Below are positions 21,704 through 32,473 of a DNA stretch of 64,000 bases, in pieces; the stretch's first letter is position 1; each line of letters starts with the position of its first letter. The stretch spans positions 4,368,445 to 4,432,444 of the forward strand of contig OU696581.1 in the NCBI GenBank assembly GCA_916048095.2. Reading direction: 5' to 3'. The notes below the pieces were generated by a model. The model searched no databases. It was not told where the DNA came from and worked only from the letters and a program-made list of their open reading frames with translations. Source of the DNA: Sacculina carcini (taxonomy: Eukaryota > Arthropoda > Thecostraca > Sacculinidae). Position numbers and translations under genes: made by a program.

Positions 21704-24700
21704 CTAGCATTAAAACCCGCCCGTTGTGCGGAAGAATTCATGAAAATATTGCAAATTAAAAATAAATAAGGCAAACTCATAAAAACCTTAATCAATTAAA
21801 AAGTCTAAATTTCATTATTTTTAATTTACATTTTGACAAAATATTTTCACTCAGCCCGCCTCATATTTAAACCCGGCCGACGTGCGGAATAATTCAGAAC
21901 TCGAACACCATCCGTTCTGGTTCTTGAAGTCAAATCCATTAGTTTTGTATATGAATTCATTCTACACGGTGAAATTGAACGTTTTATTGCTGCCCGCGGG
22001 ACATTTTTATTTCATAAAAATGAGCCATCGCTTCGTTTGCGTTTGAAGCCCCTGATCATTGAACCAGCGAACCATGAACCAGCGCAATTATGTCACCTCA
22101 TATTCAAGCATACATACACAGACAGACAGATAATTTCTTCTTTATGTATATATATAGCATTAAAACCCGCCAGTTGTGCGGAGCAATTCATAACATGAAA
22201 TTCATATTCAATTCATAAAAAATATGGAAAAATAAAAATGAAATAGGGTACACTCATAAAAATATTAATCAATTGAAAATTATAAGTTTAATTATTTTTA
22301 TTTCGACACAATATTTCCCCTCAGTCCGCCTGAGTCATTTTTAAACCCGCCCGTCGTGCTGAATAATTCAGAACTCGAACACGATCCGTTCTGCATCTTG
22401 AAGTCAAATCCATTGGTTTTGTGTATGGATTAATTCTACAGGGTAAATTGAACGTTCTATTGTCTATAGTTGCTGCCCGCGGAACATTTTTATTTATAAA
22501 AAAAAAACCTTTTTTCAAATGAACCATTTGAAAAAATGATCTAAAAACACTTTTTTGAACCCACCCGTCGTGCGGAACAATTCATACAATAAAATTCATA
22601 TCAAATCCATAAAATATAATGAATACAAATTGAAAAGCAAAAAATGTAACCTATAAATATCTTAACCAATAGAAAAGTCTAAATGTTAATATTTTTGTTC
22701 TTATTTTAACAAATATTATCCCTCAACCCGCCTGATATATAAATCTGCCCGTCGTGTGGTATAATTCAGAACACAAACACGAAACAAACAATGAAAGATG
22801 ATGAAATCTTTTCATCAGACTGTTTCCAAACTATATTTATTACTTAACATCATTCCCCAATATCATTTGCTTAAGTACTATTTCACTTTTACCGCTATAA
22901 TATTTATTGTTAAAATTTATATATTTTCCGCTATCATTAAAACCCAATATAACCTGAGTCAAACCTACCCAACCCAACCCAACCATTCAATCTTGACCGC
23001 TCTCAGCCTAGTCTGAGGTGATTTAACTTATTAGTTTGTGATCACAAAATATACTGATGCGATCATAATTTGTAATCAGAAGACTGAGATTATCTACCCC
23101 AGGGGTCCCAAACACGCGGCCCACCAATACTTTTCTCTCAACCCGCCAATATAGTATCGGGACCAAACTGTAAGGTAGCTAAATTCACATTTGTTGCATA
23201 ATGCGATATAATTTTACACCATTATCATATTGTCTCATAATTCCCGGTTAATGCTTCCACTAATGCATCATATTCATACAGTTGTTATTTTTTGGATTAC
23301 ATCGATAATGCAGCCCTTGATATTACAGCCGATATTATATTATGCAATCTATATTCTGCTACGTATTATTCCTAATACATATATCATCAGATCGCAAAAT
23401 ATATTTAAAGGTTCACACCATTCTCCAAAATCATTTGCTTAAGAGCTATTCTACTTTTATCGCTAGAATATTTACTGCTAGCAAAATATCATATACCTCG
23501 CTATCATTTAAACCCACTCTTTATAGATACATTTAATTCGCCCGTCGTGCGGAACAGTTCATAAAATATAATTAATATTCAATTCATAAAAAAATTAGTG
23601 CAAATTGAAAAAGAAAAACAAACCCACAGGAAAGTTATAGCTAATCTAAAAGTCTAAATGTGAAATTTATGTTTCAATTTAGAAAACATGTTTTTCCACA
23701 ACACTATCAAAACAATGCAACCTTCTGTCATCTCTATAATTCCAGGTTAATGCTTCCGCTAAAACAGCATAAGTTGGCATTACATGATATTGCAGCCCAT
23801 ATGCTTATGCAACTTATGCTTATGCAACTTGAAATTAAACCAATTAAATTACACAGTTAAATTCAGTAGTTTACTTTGTTCCCAATAGCATTTTACCCGC
23901 CCGTCGTGCGGAACGTTATTGAGGACAATAAAGCCTTTATATTCAGTAGAGTGTAGCATTAATTAAACTGTACGCAATAAAACCACACCATCCATGCTTG
24001 GAGATAATATGATGCATTCTTAATTGTGATTGGGCTTCAGTGAAATTTAATCGGTGTATATTCCTGTGTAATCGCAAGTGCGCATAATAGCTGTCAAATT
24101 GGCAATATGTCCTTTTGACTTTACACCGCCGTAACTTCCTTCAGATACCCTTTGGAAAATTACAAATTATACCGTATTGTAGAAGAAAAGGTTTCTAGAA
24201 CGATGGTATGATTTATTTTTATGTGTAACAAATAGTTACTGAGAAATAGTAGAAAAATGAATTAATTTTAGTCGCCCGGTGTTCAAGTGTAATTTAGGAT
24301 GTATTTGAGAATTTTGCCAATTTTACACGTTTTTTGTATCATTTGTGGGTATAAATTATAGCTTTTCTTGTAGAACACAAAATTCTCTACACAGTAGTAT
24401 ATTCCTGTGTAATCGCAAGTGCGCATAATAGCTGTCAAATTGGCAATATGTCCTTTTGACTTTACACCGGCGTAACTTCCTTCAGATACACTTTGGAAAA
24501 TTAATAATTATACCGTACTGTAGGAAACAAAATTTCTAGCACGATGGTATAATTAATTTTAATGTATGACAAATAGTTCCTGAGAAATGGGTATAAAAAT
24601 GAATAAATTGTAGTCACCCGGTGTTCAAGTGTAATTTTGGATGTATTTGAGAATTTTGCCAATTTTACACGTTTTTTTATCATTTGTGGGTATAAATTAC

Positions 24701-25722
24701 ACCTTTTCTTGTAGAACACAAAATTCTCTACACAGTAGTATATTCCTGTGTAATCGCAAGTGCGCATAATAGCTGTCAAATTGGCAATATGTCCTTTTGA
24801 CTTTACACCGCCGTCACTTCCTTCAGATACACTTTGGAAAATTAAGAATTATACCGCATTTAAAAAAATACAATTTCCAGCACGATGATATAATTTATTT
24901 TAATGTGTGACAAATAGTTCCTGAGAAATAGGTAGAAAAATGAATTAATTTAGGCGCCCGGTGATCAAGTGTAATTTTGGATGTATTTGACAATTTTGCC
25001 AATTTTACACATTTTTTGTATCATTTGTGGGTATAAATTATAACTTTTCTTGTAGAACAAAAAATTATCTACACAATAGTATAATTTTTATAGCTGTACC
25101 ATTGCTGGTTTATGAGGAATAGATAGGGGAAAATTTACCAAAACATTCACGGTTTCCAGTGCTAATTTTGCATTTTTGACTTTGTCATTTTGACTTCACA
25201 CCGCCGTAACTTTTTTTTAATACACTTTGGAAAATTAAAAATTATACCGTGTTGTAGCAAACAAAATTCTCAGCATGATGGTATTATTTATTTAGTTGTG
25301 TGATAATTAGTTTTTGATACATAGAGAAAAAAGTATAGAAAATCGGACGCGTGGAGTATAAATATAATTTTGAATATAGATTGAAATTTTGTCATGTTTA
25401 CATCTTTTATGTTCTATTTTTGGATATGAATTATAACCTATCTTGTAGAACAGAAAATTCTCTACAGAGTGGTATAATCTGTTTGGCTGTACCATTTCTG
25501 GTTTATGAGGAGTAGATGGCAGAGCATTGACCACAATTTTCGCATTTTTCAGGGTTCATTTTGTGTTTTCACCGCGATAACTTTTTTTGGTCTTATTTTT
25601 GAAATTTGAAATTTATCCTATCGTGTAGACAAGAAAATTTCCAACGTGATGGTATATATTTTTAGCAGGTACGCCAAGTGGTGGCCGAGTATTAGCTGAT
25701 AGAATATGGACCAAGGATGGTG

Positions 25723-25761
<39 letters not shown>

Positions 25762-25769
25762 ACAGAGGA
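21704..25769 (-). mobile_element. Non-autonomous Helitron, copy 4 (reverse orientation)
   Basis: It has the same ends as copy 3: complement of CTAG at 21704 and complement of TCCTCTG at 25769. It lies 17 bp from copy 3 in the same orientation, so the two form a head-to-tail pair. It has more of the 'gcgattacacaggaatata' modules (about 24050-25050) than copy 3. It preserves the empty Gypsy insertion site (ttatagagatgacag read on the minus strand, about 23725-23740). Confidence 0.7.
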
Positions 25770-25775
25770 TCTCTT

Positions 25776-25795
25776 ATATATATAGATAGATAGAT

Positions 25796-25872
<77 letters not shown>
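25776..25872. repeat. (GATA)n and (TA)n microsatellite
   Basis: Four GATA units, then about 40 TA units, between the Helitron copy 4 end and the next repeat unit. This is a typical Helitron insertion environment in this window. Confidence 0.9.
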
Positions 25873-25873
<1 letters not shown>

Positions 25874-27389
25874 ATAAAGCTCAACGTACATGTGTGAGTG
25901 TGTGTGCAGAACGGCACATTGGCACATTGGTGTATATTGGTGTGTGTGTCTGTGTGTCGATATGCCATGACTCACGTGCATTGCAGCGAGCGTTTGCAGC
26001 GAGCGTTTGCAAATGCCCAGTGGCGTGCAGAGTGCGTAGTAAAACAGAGTGTTTAACTCTTTCCCGACAATTGGGTGGCTGGCCACCCATAGGAATTGAG
26101 GCAGTTTTTTGTCAACTACACACGGAGCAATGGTGACAGAATTCCTTGAGCGATGGCGACAGAAAATCTAGATACCCAGCAATGGGAAAAACTTAATCTA
26201 GATATTCTGTCATCATCGCTCCGTGTGTAGTTGACAAAAAACTGCCATAATTTCTATGGGTGGCCAGCCACCCCATTGTCGGGAAAGAGTTAAATAAGTA
26301 CATTGTCGTGCATGTGCGTGTTCCACAGGCGTTTTTCGTGTGGATATGTGTAGCTTACCAATATTGTAATAGTAATTAACATTTATTTTTCTACTGGTGT
26401 TTGTTTTTCACCATTATTCTACACACTGCGCCATTCAGTTGAGCGATTGCTAGAAACGCCCATGCGAGATTGCCACCTCAGGCACACACACACTCACATA
26501 CACACTGACATACATGCACACACACACACATACACACTGACATAGATGCACACACACACACACATACACATACAGGTACACGTACACACACACACACACA
26601 CATACATACACAGTGTACAGAACGGCACACTGATGTATATATTGGTGTGTGTGTCTGTGTGTCGATATACCATGACTCACGTGCATTGCAGCGAGCGTTT
26701 GCAAATGCACAGTGGCGTGCAGAGTGCGTAGTAAAACGGAGTGTTTAATTAAGTACATCGTCGTGCATGTGCGTGTTCCAGAAGCGTTTTTCAAGTGTAT
26801 ATGTGTAGCTTACCAATATTGTAATTGTAATTATCATATATTTTTCTATTGGTGTTTGTTTTTTACCTTTATTCTACACACTTTTGTCATTCAGTTGAGC
26901 GATTGCTAGAAACTTCCCTGCCAGATTGCCACCACATCTTTTCTGCGAACTGTTCTTGCATAATTTTGCAATTTTTCCCAGGAATTGCACACACGATACC
27001 GTTTTGCATTTTGTATTGGTATGTGTGTCCGTGTGCCGAAATTCTATGAACGAACACGTGTGCAGCCAGTGTTTGTATGCGTGTGCGTCTGTATGTGCGA
27101 TGCGAACTTATATAATGTCGTGCACACGGATTGTGCAACATTTTGATGATCAGACGGCGATTCTGTCGCAGGCTGGTTAAACATACCAGAACCATAATAC
27201 CAATATTCGCGTGCCTTTGGCACTAGTAGTTGAAGCGCGTATCCGACTCAATGTGAGTATGAACACTTGAATTTTATATGCCTACACTACTTATTGAATT
27301 ATATGTGGTTACACTTGTTATTTTCGAGACGCACGTAGTGCGGATCTACTAGCGACCATAACCGCACGAAGTGCGGAACTTGTCGCTAG
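25873..27389 (+). mobile_element. Second Helitron-type family with tandem units
   Basis: The right end is a six-base-pair hairpin (ccgcac gaa gtgcgg, 27362-27376), nine bases and CTAG (27386-27389) followed by T in (TA)n. A nearly equivalent end (cgcac gta gtgcg, then CTAG at 27349-27352) lies just upstream. The body holds two similar units (about 25900-26470 and 26620-26930: 'catgactcacgtgcattgca ... gttgagcgattgctagaaac') and a diverged third to about 27130. The 5' end was not located. No coding genes. Confidence 0.5.
26057..26289. mobile_element. piggyBac-type MITE
   Basis: A 233-bp element is flanked by TTAA on both sides (26053-26056 and 26290-26293). It has ~75-bp imperfect inverted arms starting CTCTTTCCCGACA and ending TGTCGGGAAAGAG. 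The related tandem unit at 26740-26760 lacks it and has one TTAA, giving an empty site. TTAA duplication is the signature of piggyBac transposition. No transposase. Confidence 0.75.

Positions 27390-27430
<41 letters not shown>
27390..27430. repeat. (TA)n and (GA)n at the Helitron/Gypsy junction
   Basis: A (TA)n run follows the Helitron CTAG end, then (GA)n to about 27430, where recognisable Gypsy pol coding begins. Confidence 0.85.
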
Positions 27431-30400
27431 CGATGGTGAAAACCTTCGGCATTCTGGATACGGCGCGAAAAGGGCCCCGATAAGGTGCCTCGAGTGGACG
27501 GCGGACACGATCGACACGCAACCACACATGCTCACATGTCATCAGCTGCGCTGGCACGTAGGATGTCGGAGTGCTGTGTGACGTGCCGGCTGACAAGCTG
27601 TGAAAGTCGATCTCCTGCATTCTCTTGTTGAGTTCGCCCACGAAGTCGTGCTGTGCTTTAATGGACATGTTTTCACCTGTTGGCACCCGAGGACACAGCA
27701 GATATCCGCCCGTAACGGCCGTGAATGGCGAAAAACCGGACTCCGCGGGCAGCAATCGGATCCCCAACATGACGACCGGAAGAGGCGAAAGCCAGCATTC
27801 TTTACGGGCTATGATAGCTGTTTTAATTACGCGATGAAGACGCACTTCCATGCCGTTAGATTGGGGGTGATAGGCGGTCGTCCGAACACGATGAAAACCT
27901 ACCAGTTTGGATAATTCCTCGAACAGTTCAGATTCAAACTGGGTTCCGCGATCCGTTACCACATGGAGTGGGACACCGAAACGCGAAATCCAGCCAGTGA
28001 ACAAGGCGTTGGCAACAGATGCTGCAGTGATGTCAGTGAGTGGCATCGCCTCGGGCCAGCGGCTTGCACGATCGACGCATGTCAGTATGTATCTGAACGG
28101 CGTGGAAAATGAGTGACCAGCTGTAACCGCCGGCGGCAGAGGCCCGACGAGATCTAAGTGAACCACCTCGAATCGTGCGCTAGGAAGATCAAACTGCGAA
28201 AGTGGCGACTTTGTGTGGCGCGTGATCTTTGATTGTTGGCAGGCAGTACAACTATGTACCCAATCGTTAATATCTTTGTCCATATGAGGCGATACATACC
28301 TGGATTTTATCACGCGTGTGTTGGCGCGAACTCCAGGATGTGCAATATTGTGCAGCTGCTGGAACACGTGAAGCCGGCATCTCTGCGGTAGAAACGGCCT
28401 AGGATGAGGCGTTGTTGTATCACACAGTAGTACGGTATCATCGGACAAGTTGAACTTCTTCAGGCTGTCGGCGTGATTATTAACATCGGGATCATCCAGC
28501 TGAGCACGCGCAATGGCGGGAAGATCAAATGCTTCCAATTGGATGACGTTCACATCTCTCGAAAGGCAATCTGCGACCACGTTCTCGGCGCCGCGAACAT
28601 GCTGAACATCGGCCACATATTCGGTAATATATGACCAATGCCGCTGCTGTCTGTCTGACTTAGCCATGCGAGGACTGCGAAAAGCCGAGACGAGCGGTTT
28701 GTGATCGGTTAGCAGCGTTACCGCTCGCCCCTCCAGGAAATGACGGAAATGTCCCACGGCGTAATAAGCGGCCAACAACTCGCGGTCGTAGACAGAGTAC
28801 TTCCGCTGCGCGGCAGAAAGCTTCTTCGAAAAACACGAGATGGGCCTAGGCACCCCGTCCACCATCTGGTGAAGTGCAGCGCCGGCAGCCGTCGATGAGC
28901 AGTCGGTGACTAGCTGAAGCTGATCACAGTTAGCTTTGGGATGAGGTAGCGTGCATGCGTCACTCAGGGCTCGCTTGACGCCTTCAAACGCAGCTATCTC
29001 GTCTGCAGTGAGCGAAAGACTTTTTGAATTTGGCTCTATTCTACTGCGTTCCGACAAAGGCTGAACAAGGGTCGCGAAACCAGGAATCATACGGCGGTAA
29101 AAACCTACCATGCCCAGAAATCTACGCAGTGAAGCAGAATCAGGAGGTAAAGGAAAATCATTAATGACACTCACTTTGGAATCCGGCGGGCAAACACCGT
29201 CGGCAGTGATCTTGTGACCAAGGAAATCAATCTCTGACCTGTAAAAACAACACTTGTCTAGAGATAATCGGAGACCATGCTTTTCAAAAACGTCAAATAC
29301 TGCTGCCAGGTCGCGCGTGTGCTGCTGCTCGTCAACCGAGAACACGAGAACATCGTCTAGATAAACGAATGTGCACGACAGGTGGGCAAGTATCGTACTC
29401 ATCATGCGCTGAAAGGTGGCTCCGGCGTTTTTGAGACCCAACGGCATAAACAAATATTCAAATAAACCGAAAGGAGTCACTACAGCGGTTTTAGGTATAT
29501 CGGCTTCACTCATCGGAACCTGATGATATGCCTGTAGTAGGTCCAATTTGGAAAATACTGTCATGCCGTCTAAATGTGCTGACAGATCCTGGATATGTGG
29601 GATCGGAAATCTGTCATGCACAGTCTTCACATTGAGCGCCCGATAATCTCCCGTGATGCGCCACTCGCCGGGTGCTTTCTTAGCAACCATATGAAGCGGA
29701 GAAGCCCACGGCGAGTTGGAGCGACGGACGACACCGGACGCTAAGATATCTTCGAAAGCAGATCGAGCGGCATTATCTTTATCGGGCGTCAGTCGGCGAG
29801 GCCGAGCAAAGACCGGTGCGGCACTGCCCGTGTCAATGCTGTGCTGAACAGGCATATAAATCATATTGTTTGACCGTGGTGCAAGTAGCGATGGATGGTC
29901 AGACATCAACGTGCGCACAGTATGAGGAAAATTACTCAAGTCGTTGACGACAAGGCCAACTGGTTGTGCACCACTTACCTTAGCCGGCGCTCGCAGCGAG
30001 GTTGTGGTGTCACGAATGCAGTTGTGATGACAATCGACTATGAGTTTAAAGTGGCGCAAAAAATCGTGGCCCAGCAATGGAGACACTGCGTCGGATACTA
30101 CAAATGTCCATGTGAACTTCCGACGCAGCTTCTGCAGCACAATGTCGACACGAACCTCACCGTGTACTGTCATGGGCTGGCCATTGGCTGCGGATAACCG
30201 CACTGATGTTGGCAGGGGCGACAGTGTGCTTACCTCGGTCCGCGGAAGGACGGAGACACCTGCTCCGGTGTCAACAATGAAGGACAACCATTTGGTGCCG
30301 ACACGAGCTGCTACTGTGAGGAGCGGCAGGCCACCTGATGCAGCTACCATGGCCTGCCGATCTAGTTTTCCGGGGTCGACGGACGGGAACGATCGGCAGG

Positions 30401-30650
30401 CACCGGCGAGGAGCCCCTGGATGATGGTTGCATCGCTAGATTTGCTGGTTTCCGTGGCCACTGACACCATGGCTTGTACGTGCGTGCAGCGGCGCCAAAA
30501 AATATATGACCACGACACACTTTCGGGCGTTGGTCGGAATGAAAAGGCTGCAGTCCTATGCCGTATCTGGCTTTTGATACTCTCTCCTGCTGTCGTCCGC
30601 GGCGATGAGTGGTCGCTGCTTGGGTAAACATACCGGGCGCGGCCAAGCAC
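27431..30650 (-). pseudogene. pol: CsRn1-like Gypsy Pol: protease, RT, RNase H, integrase
   Basis: A nearly complete frame of about 1,070 residues. In order it has protease (FIVDTGAGVSVLP), RT (GDYRALNVKT, FSKLDLLQAYHQV, catalytic YLDDVLVF), RNase H (LVTDCSSTAAGAAL, YDRELLAAYYAV, LLTDHKPL), an integrase HHCC finger (HNIAHPG...CTACQQSK) and the DDE core (HLDLVGPLPP, VTDRGTQF). At the Glu position the text is NGMEVRLHR where VER is usual, so the acidic residue is displaced by one. A GPF/Y-type module (YRGPFRAV) follows, and coding is cut at VFTIA, where microsatellite begins. It overlaps gag in another frame. The upstream boundary is uncertain. Confidence 0.9.
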
Positions 30651-31204
30651 TGCGACGGCACCAGCGGCATTAACTCGTCTGCCAGCTTGCCGAGCTGTTC
30701 CAGCGGCGTCTGCTGTTGTGCAGCCAAGACCGGGCCGAGAGCTGGTGGTAACGCCTGAGTAAACTTGTGACGAACTAAATCTTCCGTCACTTTTACTTTG
30801 CGTACACGCGCCATCAGCTCACTAAGATAAACAGATGGTCGACCAGTCATGACAGTGCTAGAAATGAGCTCCTCAAATAGCTCCGTTTTGGATTTCTCGA
30901 GAGTCTGAAGAACCTCGGATTTGAGCTGTGAGTATGACTCCTGCTCCATTGTAGCAGGACTGACTTTGCACACCACGTTCGGGGGCAGAGCTGCGATGAC
31001 GTGGTAGAATTTTGTGGACTTTACCGACACTCGCTGGAGGCGAAATTGTGCCTCCATGATTGCGAACCAGCCTTCCATGCAATTATCCATGAAAGGCGGT
31101 GGCTTAATAGTCACGCCATGCACAGGAGAAGCGGAAACGTCGACCACTGGTGTACTTTCGGCCCCGTTTTTAGTTGGAAATGGGGCGGCGTTATCGCTCG
31201 CCAT
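30362..31204 (-). CDS. gag: CsRn1-like Gag
   Basis: I take the start at ATG 31204 (MASDNAAPFP) because the longer frame upstream is low-complexity Phe/Ser leader. The body contains PPFMDNCMEGWFAIMEAQF and STKFYHVIAALPP, typical of CsRn1-type Gag. The C-terminal segment CRGHIFFGAAARTYKPWC resembles the clade's CHCC motif (C..H..FG..A..C..PC) with Tyr at one Cys position. It overlaps the start of pol in a different frame, consistent with frameshifted expression. The frame is open, but the element as a whole is disrupted. Confidence 0.75.
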   Translation of the reverse strand: MASDNAAPFPTKNGAESTPVVDVSASPVHGVTIKPPPFMDNCMEGWFAIMEAQFRLQRVSVKSTKFYHVIAALPPNVVCKVSPATMEQESYSQLKSEVLQTLEKSKTELFEELISSTVMTGRPSVYLSELMARVRKVKVTEDLVRHKFTQALPPALGPVLAAQQQTPLEQLGKLADELMPLVPSQCLAAPGMFTQAATTHRRGRQQERVSKARYGIGLQPFHSDQRPKVCRGHIFFGAAARTYKPWCQWPRKPANLAMQPSSRGSSPVPADRSRPSTPEN

Positions 31205-31345
31205 AATGAAAGTTGAATTTGTGAACAAATTGAACAGAAAAGAATGAAATGGTAAATTAAATGAAGAAATAAATTTAAAGGAAAAAGATGAAATGAAGAA
31301 ATCAAAACTCACGGAAGATGTGAACCTCGTAGGCGTCGAAGAATG

Positions 31346-31363
31346 ATCACGTCGGGGTCACCA
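31346..31363 (-). promoter_or_regulatory. Primer binding site for tRNA-Trp
   Basis: The minus strand reads TGGTGACCCCGACGTGAT, three bases after the CA end of the 5' LTR. It is complementary to the 3' end of tRNA-Trp and is the same 18-mer known from elements that use tRNA-Trp. In Ty3/Gypsy elements this primer is characteristic of the CsRn1/Kabuki clade. Confidence 0.85.
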
Positions 31364-31366
31364 GTA

Positions 31367-31821
31367 TGTGGCGTCGTGAAGCCACATTGAAAACGAGGAA
31401 GACACGGCGAGAAAAGTCTATTGCAGGCGAGATCACAATATAAGATAATACCAGCGAATGCGAGCGAATCCGAGCGAATGGCCCTTTGACCGGCAGTGTG
31501 CCGTGTTATATAAGCTCGGTCATGTGACCTTTCACACGGTCACATGACCATTCACACGGTCACATTCATACACACGCCTAACCGCGTTCACCAATACAGA
31601 AGGATACACACAGACATACACTTGACATGCATACACGCCAGACACGCATACAAACGAGCGAAACGCACACACAAAGGATACACTTGGATACACACAGACA
31701 TACACTTGACATGCATACACGCCAGACACGCATACAAACGAGCGAAACGCACACACAAAGGATACACTTGGATACACACAGACATACAACCGCCCAACCA
31801 CGCAACTCGCACGCCTCCACA
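31367..31821 (-). repeat. 5' LTR of the CsRn1-like element
   Basis: A 455-bp LTR with TG...CA ends. The right flank gaga (31822-31825) matches the flank of the other LTR. A minus-strand TATA-like stretch (cttatataac, near 31504-31513) lies in the middle. An 84-bp unit beginning cttgacatgc is present twice in tandem (31621 and 31705). Confidence 0.8.
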
Positions 31822-32463
31822 GAGATGACAGAAGGTTTCTTTGTTTTGATAGTGTTACACTTCTGAATTACTACACACGAAGGATGGGTGTGAACTTGAG
31901 CAGTGTTGAGGAAAAAACTTCGTCAATAATTAAAACAAAAATTTACAAATTTATATTTTTCTATTGGATAAGCTTTTTGCTTTTTGATTCATTATATTAT
32001 ATTTATAGTTCCGCACGACGGGCGGGTTTAAATACGAGGCAGTTCGAGGGAAAATATTTTGCCACATCTAAAATAAAAACATTTCTCATTTAGGCTTTTC
32101 TATTGGTTATGACTTTTTATGGGTTTACTTTATCTTTTTTACTTTCTAATCATTTTTTATCAATTCAATATTCATTTTACTTTATTTATTGTTCTGCACA
32201 AAGGGCTGGTTTTAATGCTAGATGGTGATGTTGAGTTATAAATATATTTTGAAAACATTATGATGAAAAAATTAGTCATTTTTCATTGTTTTGTGTCAGA
32301 GTTCTGAATTATTCAGCACGACGGGCAGGTTTAAATATGATTTTTATTGGGTGTACTCTTCTCTTTATTAATTCATATTTATTTTCTCTTATGAATTGAA
32401 TACAAATTTAATAGTATGAACTGTTTCGCACCACAGGCGGGTTTACATGCTAGAATTTTCATT
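31822..32463 (+). mobile_element. Helitron copy 2, right part
   Basis: This continues the copy cut at 17583. It is nearly identical to 12542-13185 of copy 1, including three terminal-hairpin motifs (about 32010, 32195, 32315). It stops at about 32463 inside the motif 'gcgggtttacatgctag', where L2-like DNA begins. Confidence 0.7.
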
Positions 32464-32473
32464 AGACACATTC

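Larger units (their letters stand above)
17584..31821 (-). mobile_element. CsRn1-like Ty3/Gypsy element, split by Helitrons
   Basis: Both LTRs (17584-17953 and 31367-31821) are in the same orientation and flanked outside by the same tetranucleotide gaga. An uninterrupted site is preserved in Helitron copy 4 (minus strand, tctc at 23731-23734). The 5' LTR is at the high-coordinate end, followed by a tRNA-Trp primer site, gag and pol. Pol stops at about 27431 in (GA)n/(TA)n. The interval from about 18160 to 27430 is foreign Helitron DNA, so the element is nested and dead. The tRNA-Trp primer and the Gag motif point to the CsRn1/Kabuki clade. Confidence 0.8.

Noticed and set aside
9981-25769. 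CRISPR-like array of regularly repeated motifs
   Set aside because: The repeats are Helitron terminator hairpins and tandem modules with irregular spacing, in a eukaryotic sequence without cas genes.
18209-25769. Copies 3 and 4 as a single assembly duplication
   Set aside because: They differ in module number (extra modules at 24050-25050) and in the empty-site region, so they are distinct copies.
30040-30627. 195-residue plus-strand frame opposite gag/pol
   Set aside because: Shadow of the Gypsy coding strand; no independent motifs.
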